The notes below the pieces were generated by a model. That model was not told where the DNA came from and made no database searches. It was given only the letters and a program-made list of their open reading frames with translations. A stretch of DNA of 64,000 nt from CAUSKK01 sp963533935 (GTDB taxonomy: Bacteria; Pseudomonadota; Gammaproteobacteria; Cardiobacteriales; Cardiobacteriaceae), in NCBI GenBank assembly GCA_963533935.1, contig CAUSQL010000003.1:1-64000 (forward strand), in the 5' to 3' direction. Positions 14,953-23,908 of this stretch are shown one piece after another; position 1 is the stretch's first letter; every line of letters begins with the position of its first letter. Made by a program: the position numbers and the translations under genes.

Positions 14953-16515
14953 CTATTTTTTCTCAATGCTGATGAAGCGCGACGGGTGCCGGTTCAAGAT
15001 ATTGTTCTCGAAGCCCTTCACGTAGGGCTTAACCAGCTGCTTGGCCACATAGGTGTAAATGGGCATGACCGCGAAGTCGTCCACCAGGATTTTCTCCGCC
15101 GCCGCCAGCTGCTCGAAGCGTTTTTTCGGGTCGGCCTCGCCGCTGGCCTGTTCTAGCAGTTCGTTGTATTTGGCATCGTCCAAACCCACATCGTTCAGGC
15201 TGGAGGCCTTGCCGTACAACTCCAGGAAGCTGTAGGGGTCGTTGTAGTCGGCAATCCAGCCGGCGCGGAACACCTGGGTCTCCTTGTTTTGCCGCCGGTT
15301 TAAAAACACCTTCCATTCCTGATTAACCAATTCCGTTTCCACGCCGAGATTCTGCTTCCACATGGAGGCGATGGCCACGGCGATTTTCTTGTGGTTGTCG
15401 TTGGTGTTGTAGAACAGCTCCACCTTCAGCGGCTTGTCCTTGGAATAGCCGGCCTCTTCATAGGCCTTCTTGGCCTCCTCTAGCCGCTTCTTCTGGTCCC
15501 ACTGGGCGTATTCCGGCACGTAGCGCGGATAATCCTTGAAGGGCGGCACATAACCGTAGCTGGGCACTTCGCCGGCGCCGGTGATTTTATCGGTGATGAC
15601 CTGCCGGTCGATGGCCAGGGTCAAGGCCTTGCGCAGGTTCAGATTGTCCTTGAAGGGCGGTTTGGTCAGGTTAAAGCCGTAGTAGTAGCTGCCAATCCAC
15701 GGATTCAGGTGCATTTCCTTGGGTAGGTTCTCCTTCAGCCACTTAATTTGGTTATTGGGCAGGTCATAGGTCATATCCAGCTCGCCGGCCTGGTAGCGCT
15801 TCAGCTCCACGTTGTAGTCCTCCAGCGGGTAGAAGACCACCTGGTCCAGCTGCACCTTATCCTTGTCCCAGTAATTATCGGACTTGTCCAGGGCGATGCT
15901 GCCGTTGGGCACCCACTTGGCCAATTTGAAGGCGCCGTTGGAAGCCATATTGCCGGGCTTGGTCCAGTCCTTGCCGAATTTCTCCACCACCTTCTGCGGC
16001 ACCGGATAGCTGACCTGGTGGGTGAGAATGTTTAAAAAGTAGGGGGTGGGCTGCTTCAGCTTGACCACCACGGTCTTATCGTCCGGCGCCTCCACCCCCA
16101 GCTTGGTCAGGTCTTTTTCCTTACCGGTGGTGATTTCCTCGGCGTTCAGCACCGGGAAGAGCAGGAAGGAATATTTAGAGCCGACGGCCGGGTCCACGGC
16201 GCGGCGCCAAGCGTAAACCAGGTCCGAGGCCAGCACCGGCGAACCGTCCGACCATTTGGCATCGCGCAGGTGGAAGGTGTAGGTTTTGCCGTCCTCGGCC
16301 ACGTCCCACTTCTCGGCCAAGCCGGGGATTAGTTCGCCGCTGGCGCTTTCGGCGGTGAGCCCTTCAAATAAATCCATGAGTATGTTGGCCTCGGGTATCC
16401 CTTCAGCGATTTGCGGGTCGAGGCTTTTCGGCTCGGCACCGTTGCCGCGGTTGAGCACCTGGCCGGCGGTGGCTAGGCCGCTGAGCAGTAGCAGGGACAA
16501 TAGGGTTTTCTTCAT
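14953..16515 (-). CDS. oppA: Peptide ABC transporter substrate-binding protein (OppA/MppA family, SBP_bac_5)
   Basis: Periplasmic oligopeptide-binding protein of 520 aa. Signal peptide MKKTLLSLLLLSGLATA, then the family start NRGNGAEPKSLDPQIAEGIPEANILMDLFEGL, GLAEKWDVAEDGKTYTFHLRDAKWSDGSPVLASDLVYAWRRAVDP (the SBP_bac_5 signature), NGAFKLAKWVPNGSIAL, YYYGFNLTKPPFKDNLNLRKALTLAIDR and AGWIADYNDPYSFLEL near the C-terminus. Start taken at 16515 with AAGGAAC upstream; the 16554 start lacks a signal peptide at its terminus. No opp permease or ATPase genes are in the window, so it works with a system encoded elsewhere. Confidence 0.93.
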   Translation of the reverse strand: MKKTLLSLLLLSGLATAGQVLNRGNGAEPKSLDPQIAEGIPEANILMDLFEGLTAESASGELIPGLAEKWDVAEDGKTYTFHLRDAKWSDGSPVLASDLVYAWRRAVDPAVGSKYSFLLFPVLNAEEITTGKEKDLTKLGVEAPDDKTVVVKLKQPTPYFLNILTHQVSYPVPQKVVEKFGKDWTKPGNMASNGAFKLAKWVPNGSIALDKSDNYWDKDKVQLDQVVFYPLEDYNVELKRYQAGELDMTYDLPNNQIKWLKENLPKEMHLNPWIGSYYYGFNLTKPPFKDNLNLRKALTLAIDRQVITDKITGAGEVPSYGYVPPFKDYPRYVPEYAQWDQKKRLEEAKKAYEEAGYSKDKPLKVELFYNTNDNHKKIAVAIASMWKQNLGVETELVNQEWKVFLNRRQNKETQVFRAGWIADYNDPYSFLELYGKASSLNDVGLDDAKYNELLEQASGEADPKKRFEQLAAAEKILVDDFAVMPIYTYVAKQLVKPYVKGFENNILNRHPSRFISIEKK

Positions 16516-16585
16516 AGCTCGTTCCTTCTTACTTAAAAAAACTAAATGTAGCATGGGAATGTGAAAAAACCGTAATGTTGGTGGT

Positions 16586-16653
16586 TTTTACCGACGGAGG
16601 GGCGCTTACCCTGTATGTATTTTAGGCTTGAATACACATGGAAGCCGGGCGCC
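16586..16653. repeat. Dispersed palindromic element with a decayed right arm
   Basis: Left arm TTTTACCGACGGAGGGGCGC ... CTGTATGTATTTT is good; the right arm (AATACACATGGAAGCCGGGC) is degenerate. Confidence 0.75.
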
Positions 16654-16706
16654 GCTGAACCGCCGGCGAAGATGCGCCCTAGCGTGAATAAAGGCCAGTT
16701 TGGCTT

Positions 16707-16768
16707 AATTACAAACGGACGGGCGGTTCTTCGCTAACGCTCAGGCTGCGCTTCCCCTGTATGTAAAC
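16707..16768. repeat. Dispersed element, long-variant single unit
   Basis: AATTACAAACGGACGGGCG, insert GTTCTTCGCTAACGCTCAGG, then GCTTCCCCTGTATGTAA. Lies just after the ntrY stop codon. Confidence 0.8.
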
Positions 16769-16786
16769 GGCGCCAATAAGCAGCGC

Positions 16787-18805
16787 TCATTGCTCCGGCA
16801 GCGGCAGCTCAATGCTGATTAGCGCGCCGCCCGCCCCGTTGCCCGCCGCAATCTGGCCGCCGTGCTCCTGAATAATCTTCTTCACGATGGCCAGGCCCAG
16901 GCCCGTGCCCGAGCTCTTGCTGCTCACGTAGGGTTCAAAGGGGTCCTTCTGCAAATTGGGAAAGCCGCTGCCGTTGTCCTGTAATTGCAGCTTCAGCAGC
17001 GGCCCGTGGCATTCGCCGCTGATGTGTAGGGCGGTGGCGCCCGCCTCCTGGGCGTTCTTAAAGAGATTGACGAAGACCTGGCGCAGCTCCAGCGGGTCGC
17101 CCTTGATGGTCAGCTCCGGCAGCTGTAGCGTCGTGTTCAGGGCCGGGTACAAATCCACCATTTCCCGCAGCAGCGCCGTCAGATTCAGCGACTGCTGGCG
17201 CAGCCGCAGCGGCCGCTTGGCAAACTGGCTGAAGTCCGCCACCAGCTGCTTAATCACCGCCACCTGATTGATGATGGTGTCCGTGGCCCGCCGCAGCAGG
17301 TCGGCGTTCTTAGTGTCCAGGGCGCCGGTCAGTTTCATTTGCAGCCGTTCGGTCTGCAGCTGAATGGGCGTCAGCGGGTTCTTAATCTCGTGGGCCAGCC
17401 GCCGCGCCACCTCTTCCCAGGCCTCGTTGCGCTGGTTGTGGGTGAATTCGGTAACGTCGTTCAGCACCACGATTAAATCCCAGCCGTAGCGGCCACCGTG
17501 GCACATGAGAATCTTGCGCTGGCCGCCCACGTTCAGGGTGATTTCCTGCTGCCACTGCTGCTCCTGGCTCAGGGCCGCCTGCAGCTGCTGCAGCGCCTCG
17601 GCGCTGGGCGCGCCGCCGAACATGGCCGCCGCATGCTGGTTGTACTGCTGCAGGTGAAAGTCGCTGTCCAGCACCAGAACGCCGGCGCTGATATTGGCCA
17701 TGATGCCCTCCAGATAGGCGTTCTGGGTGGCCAGCTGCCGCTGGTTCTGGGCGATTTTGTCGCTCATGCGGTTGAAATGGCGGGCCAGATTGCCCAGCTC
17801 GTTGTGGGGTAGTTCTTTGATTTTAAAGAGGTAATTGCCCTGGCCGATGGAATTGGTGGCCTCCAGCAATGCGGTCAGCGGCGCCGTGGTGTATTGGCTG
17901 AACAGGGCGCTGAGCCAGATGCACAGCAGCAGGGCCAGCATGAACAGCAGCAGCAGCGCCAGATAGACGATGCTGCGAATCTGCGGCCGCAGCAGGAAAT
18001 AGGTCTGCTGCTGCTGGCGGCTGGCGCGCACGTTTTCCGCCAGCACGTTGAAGGCCTCCGGCATGGCGTAGGTGCCGGCCAGATAGTAGTTGTCGCTGTC
18101 CCGCGGCAGCAGCGTGATTACCTTAACCACCTGGCGGCCGTTCTCCTGGCCGTAGCGGAAGTATTCCTGGTCGTCATTGACCCGGGAAATCTCCCAGGCG
18201 TCGGGCGGCTCAATGTTAATTAGCGCTAAATCCTCGCTGGCGAAGCCAACGCCGATGCCCTTTTCATCGAAGACCGCCAGGGAAATGGCACCGATGGAAG
18301 AACGCAGCGGCTCTATGTTCTGGAGAATTTCCTCGTGGCTCAGGGGCGAAATCAGCCGGGTAAAGGTGCGGTTGCCGTTCAGCGCCTCATTCACCCGCAT
18401 CTGAATGCCTGCATTGGTCAGCTGCAAACTGTCCTCCATGGCCTGGTCGAACTTCACGTTGAAGGCCTTGTCTAGGTCGAGGGAGAGAATGAGCCAGCTG
18501 AAGTAGGCGCAGATGGCCACCGGCACCAGGGTGGTGGTCAGCAGCATGAGGCCGAGGCTCAAAGATAGGCGGGCGCTGGCCCGGTTGCGGCGCAAATAGC
18601 GAATGAAGCGGGCCAGCTGCCACAGGGTTAAGGCCAGCAGCGCCCCCAGGCCCACGCCGACGAAGAGGAGAATTTGCCATTGGCTCTGCTGGTCGAATTG
18701 GGTGTTGGTGGCGCTGGAGCTAAGCCGTTGCAGGGCCCAGAGGCTTAAGGCCACGAACAGGCCGCCCAGGCCCATGAACCAGAGCAGGCGCCGAGTGCTT
18801 AACAT
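16787..18805 (-). CDS. ntrY: NtrY-type membrane sensor histidine kinase (672 aa)
   Basis: Two membrane segments near the N-terminus, a third around residues 85-110, a periplasmic sensor region, and another membrane segment (about 275-300), then HAMP (TAPLTALLEATNSIGQGNYLFKIKELPHNELGNLARHFNRMSD), a PAS-like region, and the kinase core: H-box RRLAHEIKNPLTPIQLQTERL with the phospho-accepting His near residue 471, N-box ELRQVFVNLFKNAQEAG, and G-boxes DNGSGFP and SSGTGLGLAIVKKIIQEHGG. This order is that of NtrY. It overlaps rsmB by 7 nt. The usual partner response-regulator gene ntrX does not follow; a repeat and then oppA come next, so the partner is elsewhere or lost. Confidence 0.88.
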   Translation of the reverse strand: MLSTRRLLWFMGLGGLFVALSLWALQRLSSSATNTQFDQQSQWQILLFVGVGLGALLALTLWQLARFIRYLRRNRASARLSLSLGLMLLTTTLVPVAICAYFSWLILSLDLDKAFNVKFDQAMEDSLQLTNAGIQMRVNEALNGNRTFTRLISPLSHEEILQNIEPLRSSIGAISLAVFDEKGIGVGFASEDLALINIEPPDAWEISRVNDDQEYFRYGQENGRQVVKVITLLPRDSDNYYLAGTYAMPEAFNVLAENVRASRQQQQTYFLLRPQIRSIVYLALLLLFMLALLLCIWLSALFSQYTTAPLTALLEATNSIGQGNYLFKIKELPHNELGNLARHFNRMSDKIAQNQRQLATQNAYLEGIMANISAGVLVLDSDFHLQQYNQHAAAMFGGAPSAEALQQLQAALSQEQQWQQEITLNVGGQRKILMCHGGRYGWDLIVVLNDVTEFTHNQRNEAWEEVARRLAHEIKNPLTPIQLQTERLQMKLTGALDTKNADLLRRATDTIINQVAVIKQLVADFSQFAKRPLRLRQQSLNLTALLREMVDLYPALNTTLQLPELTIKGDPLELRQVFVNLFKNAQEAGATALHISGECHGPLLKLQLQDNGSGFPNLQKDPFEPYVSSKSSGTGLGLAIVKKIIQEHGGQIAAGNGAGGALISIELPLPEQ

Positions 18806-20049
18806 GATTTGCGCAGCAGGGCGTAGAAGAAGCCGTCGCCGTCGCCGTCCGGCAGGTGCAGGGAACCGTGGGGCCCGTTCTCACAGTGCGGCAGCGGCAA
18901 CGGTTCCAGCTGGCAATCTTGGTGAGCGGCCAGGAAGGCGGCGATGAGCTGCTGGTTCTCCGCCGGCAGTATGGAGCAGGTGCTGTAGAGCAGGCGGCCG
19001 CCGGGGCGCAGGGTTCGCCAGGCCGCAGTGAGTATTTCCCGCTGCACCTGGGGATAGTTGGCCAAATCCTGGGCCGTGCGCAGAAAGGGTATGTCCGGAT
19101 GGCGGCGAATGACCCCGGAACCGGAGCAGGGGGCGTCCACGCTGATGGCGTCAAAGGGACGGCCGTCCCACCAGTCATTAAGCCGGCGCAGGTCGGCGGC
19201 CTTCAGCTGCGCCTTCTGCCCCAGCCGTTCCAGGTTCTCCGCCACCCGCCTGAGCCTTTTCTCGTCAATGTCCAGGGCCAGCAAATCGCAGTCCGGCGCC
19301 AGCTCTAGTAGGTGGCAGGCCTTACTGCCCGGCGCCGCGCAGCCGTCCAGCAGCCGTTCCCCCGGCCGTGGATTCAGTAGGGTTGCCACCCACTGGCCGC
19401 TGGCGTCCTGCACCGACACCAGCCCCTGGCCGAATTCTACGATGTCCGCCAGATTGGGGCTTTTTTCCAGGCTGACCGCCTGGGGGTGCAAGGGATTGGC
19501 GCGGGCGCCGGCGTATTTAGCGATGAAATCTTCCCGCTGGAGCCGCGGATTTAGGCGCAGGGTGAAGGGCGGCTGGCGAATGTTAATGGCCGCCAGGGCC
19601 GGATAGGCGGCGAGCCAGGCCGGCAGGTTCTTTGCCGCCAAGCCGTCCAGCTGCGCGATGAGCACCGGCCGTTCCCGCTGCGCCCGCCGAAGCAGCGCAT
19701 TCATCAAATGGCGGTGGGACGGCTGCAGCTGGCTGGTCATCTTCACCATTTCATTAACCACACCGTGGTCGCCGAGATTTAGGCGCAGCAGCTGGTAAAG
19801 GCCCAGGACCAGCAACGCCAGGCTGCGGCTGCCGGCGGCCAGTGGCCGGCTCATTAAACCCTGACCCAGCTGGCAGAGGGCGTGGTACTCGCGCAGGGTG
19901 CCCAGGCTGAGGGCGTAGAACAGCGCCTGCTCCCGCTCCCGGGTCATGCTGCGGTAGTGGGGCATCAGTTCGCCCAGCGAGCGGCCCTCATTCACCACCC
20001 CCTGAATGACGCGGAAGGCGGCCAGGCGCCCGGCCATTAAATTATTCAT
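18799..20049 (-). CDS. rsmB: 16S rRNA (cytosine-967 C5)-methyltransferase
   Basis: NusB-like N-terminal domain (about 1-140: AAFRVIQGVVNEGRSLGELMPHY ... VNEMVKMTSQLQPSHRHLMNALLRRA) fused to a Rossmann methyltransferase. Catalytic landmarks: SAM loop LDGCAAPGSKACHLLEL, acidic strand LLALDIDEKRL, DAPCSGSGVIRRHPDI (catalytic Cys) and LLYSTCSILPAENQQLIAAFL (second Cys). 416 aa, the normal length. Methylates C967 of 16S rRNA in the cytosol. Overlaps fmt upstream by 8 nt and ntrY downstream by 7 nt, so def-fmt-rsmB-ntrY form one operon. Confidence 0.95.
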   Translation of the reverse strand: MNNLMAGRLAAFRVIQGVVNEGRSLGELMPHYRSMTREREQALFYALSLGTLREYHALCQLGQGLMSRPLAAGSRSLALLVLGLYQLLRLNLGDHGVVNEMVKMTSQLQPSHRHLMNALLRRAQRERPVLIAQLDGLAAKNLPAWLAAYPALAAINIRQPPFTLRLNPRLQREDFIAKYAGARANPLHPQAVSLEKSPNLADIVEFGQGLVSVQDASGQWVATLLNPRPGERLLDGCAAPGSKACHLLELAPDCDLLALDIDEKRLRRVAENLERLGQKAQLKAADLRRLNDWWDGRPFDAISVDAPCSGSGVIRRHPDIPFLRTAQDLANYPQVQREILTAAWRTLRPGGRLLYSTCSILPAENQQLIAAFLAAHQDCQLEPLPLPHCENGPHGSLHLPDGDGDGFFYALLRKSC

Positions 20050-20968
20050 GGCTAAAGCTCCGGCCCGTTAAATCCTGGCGGCCGTTCAGTAAATCCGCCG
20101 CTGTGGCCGGCCGCTTGCCGGCCAGTTGCAGCAGCTGCAACCGCAGCAAGCCGGCACCGGTGCCAACGCAGATGCCGTCCCGGTCATGTTTAACAATTAG
20201 CCCCGGTTTATACATACCAGGAAGCGCTTCTGCCGTATGTATCTTTACCATTTCCCCGTCCAAAAGGGCGCGGGCGCCGGGCTGGGGATTGAAGGCCCGC
20301 ACCTGCCGCGCCAGCTCTTCCGCCGACCGCTGCCAGTCCAGCTGGGCCTCGGCCACCGTTAATTTGCGCGCGTAACAGGTGCCCGCTTCCGGCTGCGGCC
20401 GGGGCTGGACCTGGCCGGACAGCACCAGCGGCAGTGCTTCCAATAGGGCTTCAGCGCCGAGCCCCATGAGCCGGTCATGCAGCCGTTGGCCGTTGTCGTC
20501 GCCGATGGTGAGGCGCTTTTCCAGCCATACCGGGCCCGTGTCCAGGCCCGCGTCCATTTGCATCACCGCGACGCCGGTTTCCAAATCGCCGGCCTCAATG
20601 GCCCGCTGAATCGGCGCCGCCCCCCGCCAGCGGGGCAGCAGGGACGCGTGCAGATTCAGGCAACCGTGTTCGGGAAAATCCAAAAACCACTGGGGCAGCA
20701 GCAGGCCGTAGGCGACGACAATAATGGCCGCCGGCCGTTCCAGCTGGTTTAACAATGTCGGGTCGTTCAGCTTTTCCGGCTGCAGGACTGGCAGACCCCG
20801 CTCCAGGGCCAGCTGCTTTACCGGGCTGGGCTGCAGCTGCTTGCCCCGCCCCGCCGGCCGGTCCGGCTGGGTGAACACGCCGAGAATTTCATAGTGCTCT
20901 AATAGGGCGGCCAGGCAGTGGCGGGCAAAGGGCGGCGTGCCGGCAAAATAGAGTTTATTGTTCTGCAT
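20042..20968 (-). CDS. fmt: Methionyl-tRNA formyltransferase
   Basis: Formylates initiator Met-tRNA with 10-formyl-THF. 308 aa, typical. Landmarks: LYFAGTPPFARHCLAALL, VFTQPDRPAGRGKQLQPSPVKQLA, VAYGLLLPQWFLDFPEHGCLNLHASLLPRWRGAAPIQRAI with the catalytic Asn-His, MQMDAGLDTGPV, and the C-terminal OB-like domain (VRAFNPQPGARALLDGEMVKIHTAEALPG). Oddity: the codons for KIHTAEALPGMYK lie in a stretch (20206-20244) resembling the window-wide dispersed repeat. Overlaps def by 14 nt. Confidence 0.96.
   Translation of the reverse strand: MQNNKLYFAGTPPFARHCLAALLEHYEILGVFTQPDRPAGRGKQLQPSPVKQLALERGLPVLQPEKLNDPTLLNQLERPAAIIVVAYGLLLPQWFLDFPEHGCLNLHASLLPRWRGAAPIQRAIEAGDLETGVAVMQMDAGLDTGPVWLEKRLTIGDDNGQRLHDRLMGLGAEALLEALPLVLSGQVQPRPQPEAGTCYARKLTVAEAQLDWQRSAEELARQVRAFNPQPGARALLDGEMVKIHTAEALPGMYKPGLIVKHDRDGICVGTGAGLLRLQLLQLAGKRPATAADLLNGRQDLTGRSFSHE
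20206..20244. repeat. Unit-like copy of the dispersed repeat inside the fmt coding sequence
   Basis: On the minus strand the stretch reads ATACATACGGCAGAAGCGC then TTCCTGGTATGTATAAAC: the ACATAC end, an AAGCGC core and a GTATGTATAAA end are as in intergenic units. It is in frame within the fmt C-terminal domain. The match is shorter than for intergenic copies, so convergence by chance is possible. Confidence 0.45.
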
Positions 20969-21485
20969 GTTTCTTTAGACTTTTGGCCAGACGTTTTTCT
21001 AAACGCTCTCTTTTTAATTTGGAAATATGGTCAATAAATAGAATTCCATTTAAATGGTCTATTTCATGTTGAATACAAGTGGCCAATAGGCCATCGCTTT
21101 CTTTTTCCCATTTCTGGCCATTTAAATCCCAATAGCTATAGCAAATAGATTTGGGTCTTTTTACTTCCGCATATTGGCCCGGCAATGAAAGGCAACCCTC
21201 TTCGTAGCTGCCGATTTCCGCGGAAAAGGAAGTAATCTCCGGATTGATTAAAACCAGTGGTCCCGTAGCCTCAACCCCATCTTCCCTATTCTCGGGAATA
21301 TCAATAACCACTATTCTTTTTTGTATATTAACTTGCGTGGCGGCCAGGCCAATTCCCTTTAATTCATACATGGTTTCAAACATATCTTTAGTAATTGCGT
21401 TTAATTCGGCATTAAATTCGCTAACTAAACTAGCTTTCAAACGTAAGCGCTTGTCCGGGTGAATTAAAATATTTAGTAAAGACAT
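20955..21485 (-). CDS. def: Peptide deformylase
   Basis: Removes the N-formyl group from nascent proteins; metal enzyme. All three motifs are present: GIGLAATQVNIQKRIVVID (motif 1, GxGLAAxQ), EGCLSLPGQ (motif 2, metal Cys) and CIQHEIDHLNGILFIDH (motif 3, HExxH-type). 176 aa. The coding sequence is visibly AT-richer than fmt and rsmB. It is the promoter-proximal gene of def-fmt-rsmB-ntrY, divergent from the LysM-dprA-topA unit across a 71-bp AT-rich gap. Confidence 0.96.
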   Translation of the reverse strand: MSLLNILIHPDKRLRLKASLVSEFNAELNAITKDMFETMYELKGIGLAATQVNIQKRIVVIDIPENREDGVEATGPLVLINPEITSFSAEIGSYEEGCLSLPGQYAEVKRPKSICYSYWDLNGQKWEKESDGLLATCIQHEIDHLNGILFIDHISKLKRERLEKRLAKSLKKHAEQ

Positions 21486-21556
21486 AATAAAGTTGGCTAA
21501 AATCGCTATTATATTTGAATTATCACCTGAATATTATTTTCTCAAGGAGTTTTATT

Positions 21557-22801
21557 GTGATTAAAAACCCATTGGCCATATTGTCCACGGCCACAATCAT
21601 ATTTCTGGGCGGCTGTGCGACCCCTAATCCCAGGTACATTGCCGGCCAGAATGAGCCGCGGCCCCAGGAGATTTGCCAAGCCGGCAACCTGCAAAACAAT
21701 CATTTCCCTTCCTTCATCAATGACCCGCAGGTCATAAATCACCCCTACGGCGGCAGCGCGGCGGACAATCGTCCCCTATGGCGCTCGGACGCGCCCCAGA
21801 GCTATACGGTAGTTAGAGGCGACACCCTGTGGCACATCTCCCGCCGCTTCCTAAATAGTCCCTGGCGCTGGAAGGAAATTTGGCACAACAACCCACAAAT
21901 TAAAAACCCCCACCTGATTTACCCCGGCGACCGGCTCGCCATCATCAATGTTAATGGCCAGCAGAAAATCACCATCGTTGAAAGCGACAACACCTACCAT
22001 GGCACCAACACCGGCCGCCGCACCAGAGATGGCCGCCCAGTGCTACGCTACTCGCCACACATTCGCTCCGAGAGCCTGGATCAGCCAATTACAATCGCCT
22101 CCGGCACCGTCAGACCGTTCGTGCTGAAAACCCGCCTGATTCCGCAGGCCTCCCTACAGGGCATGCCGTTCATCTATGGCAGCGGCATGGATTACATTAC
22201 GCCAACCATGGAATCCACCCTGTACGCCAAGAATCTCGGCCAGGCCAAGCCGGGCGACCTGTACTCCATCTATCGGCCGGAAGGGGAAATCGTGGATAGC
22301 GTCGTCCGCGGCAATAAGCAGCTGTACTCCCTTGGCCAGCAGATGAAGTACCTCGGTCTAGTTACGGTGAGACAGCAAAATGCGCCGCAGGATACCACCC
22401 TGCTCACGCCGCTGGAAATTGCCGACCCGCTTAAGGACGGTGATGTGCTTGTGAAGGTGGACGACGACAAGATTGACCCGCCAAATTACTTCCCACAGGC
22501 GCCCAGCAATCAGTGTTCACAGGGCTACATCGTCAGCCTGGCCAACGACCACACCATGGCAGTTAAGGAATTCGACACCATCATCACCAGCTTTGGCCGC
22601 AACGACGGTGCCCAGGTGGGCGATGTGTGGAAAATCGTCCGCCACGGCGAAGACCGGGTCATTAACGGCCAGAAAGTTAATGGCGTTGAGAAGGAAGTGG
22701 GCTACGCCATGATTTTCCGCGTGGAAGATAATGCCAGCTTGGCCATCGTCCTTGAATCCAGCCAGGAAATCCGCGTCAGCGACGCCCTCGTGCGCCCCTG
22801 A
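21557..22801 (+). CDS. LysM-domain lipoprotein (414 aa)
   Basis: GTG start at 21557 chosen because AAGGAG lies 7 nt upstream and the product then begins with a lipoprotein signal, MIKNPLAILSTATIIFLGGC (lipobox LGGC). The LysM domain follows at about residues 90-140 (YTVVRGDTLWHISRRFLNSPWRWKEIWHNNPQIKNPHLIYPGDRLAI), which should bind peptidoglycan. The remainder matches the conserved family encoded next to dprA in many proteobacteria (GTVRPFVLKTRLIPQ... repeated beta-rich segments). The stop overlaps the dprA start by 1 nt (TGATG), giving translational coupling. Confidence 0.9.
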   Translation: MIKNPLAILSTATIIFLGGCATPNPRYIAGQNEPRPQEICQAGNLQNNHFPSFINDPQVINHPYGGSAADNRPLWRSDAPQSYTVVRGDTLWHISRRFLNSPWRWKEIWHNNPQIKNPHLIYPGDRLAIINVNGQQKITIVESDNTYHGTNTGRRTRDGRPVLRYSPHIRSESLDQPITIASGTVRPFVLKTRLIPQASLQGMPFIYGSGMDYITPTMESTLYAKNLGQAKPGDLYSIYRPEGEIVDSVVRGNKQLYSLGQQMKYLGLVTVRQQNAPQDTTLLTPLEIADPLKDGDVLVKVDDDKIDPPNYFPQAPSNQCSQGYIVSLANDHTMAVKEFDTIITSFGRNDGAQVGDVWKIVRHGEDRVINGQKVNGVEKEVGYAMIFRVEDNASLAIVLESSQEIRVSDALVRP

Positions 22802-23904
22802 TGAGCGGCGAACTACTCGCCCAATGCTCGCTCTGGCGGGCAGCGGGCGTGGGGCCGAAAACCTTCCGCCAGCTGCTGAAACTCTTCGGCAGCGCCGAAG
22901 GTTTTTTTAATGCCTCGCCGGCGGCGGTGCGGGAAAAGCTGCCGCGGCTGGACGAGGCCCGCTGGCGGCGCTGGCGGGAGAATCCCCAGGCCGGCCAGGA
23001 GGATTTGGACTGGCTGGCGGCCAGTGCGGAGAACCACATCGTGCCGTACACCAGCAGCGATTATCCGCAGCAACTGCAAGGGTTAAGCCACATGGCTCCC
23101 TTGCTTTTTGTTAAGGGGGATTTGGAATGCCTACAGCTGCCGCAGCTGGCCATAGTCGGCAGCCGCAACGCCTCCCGCAATGCCCTGAATCAGGCGCGGG
23201 AATTCGCCCGGGATTTAGCCAGCAACGGCCTGGTTATTACCAGTGGCCTGGCTCTAGGCATTGACGGTGCCGCCCACGGCGGCGCTCTGGCGGCGGAAGG
23301 TCTGACGGTGGCGGTGGTGGGTACGGGCCTCGACCGGGTCTATCCGCCCGGCCACCTGGATTTGGCGCGACAAATCGTCGGCCAGGGGGCGCTGGTGTCG
23401 GAATTTCCCATCGGCACGCCGGCGCGGCCGGAGAATTTTCCGCGGCGCAATGCGCTCATCAGCGGCCTGGCCCTCGGGGTGTTGGTGGTGGAGGCCTCCC
23501 TGCGCAGCGGCTCACTGATTACGGCGCGCCAGGCCCTGGAGCAGGGGCGGGAGGTTTTTGCCATGCCCGGGGCGGTGAATAACCCTTTGGCCCGGGGCTG
23601 TAATAAACTTATCCGCGATGGCGCGAAGCTGGTGGAGACCACCGCCGACATTTGGCAGGAATTGGCTCCTCACCTCCAGCGCCAGGTGAGCAAACTCCAA
23701 CCCCAATCAACGAGCAGTCCGCCTCAGCCCTTGGCCCGGGAGGACGAAGCTTTGCTGGCGTTAATCGGCTACGAGCCTACCGCCTTTGACGACCTGGTGG
23801 CCACCGCGCAGATGAGTGCGGAGGCCCTGGCCGCCCAGCTATTAATTCTGGAATTGGAGGGTCATGTGCAAGCGCTTTCGGGCGGTTTTTATCAACGGAT
23901 TTAA
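22801..23904 (+). CDS. dprA: DNA processing protein DprA (Smf)
   Basis: Loads RecA on incoming single-stranded DNA in natural transformation. 367 aa with an N-terminal SAM/HhH-like region (AAGVGPKTFRQLLKLFGSAEGFF), the Rossmann-like core (LAIVGSRNASRNALNQAREFARDLASNGLVITSGLALGIDGAAHGGAL, VAVVGTGLDRVYPPGHLDLA, GALVSEFPIGTPARPENFPRRNALISGLALGVLVVEASLRSGSLITARQALEQGREVFAMPG) and a winged-helix C-terminal domain (about 305-365). Its presence is consistent with competence. Four bases separate its stop from the topA start. Confidence 0.95.
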   Translation: MSGELLAQCSLWRAAGVGPKTFRQLLKLFGSAEGFFNASPAAVREKLPRLDEARWRRWRENPQAGQEDLDWLAASAENHIVPYTSSDYPQQLQGLSHMAPLLFVKGDLECLQLPQLAIVGSRNASRNALNQAREFARDLASNGLVITSGLALGIDGAAHGGALAAEGLTVAVVGTGLDRVYPPGHLDLARQIVGQGALVSEFPIGTPARPENFPRRNALISGLALGVLVVEASLRSGSLITARQALEQGREVFAMPGAVNNPLARGCNKLIRDGAKLVETTADIWQELAPHLQRQVSKLQPQSTSSPPQPLAREDEALLALIGYEPTAFDDLVATAQMSAEALAAQLLILELEGHVQALSGGFYQRI

Positions 23905-23908
23905 AGTT

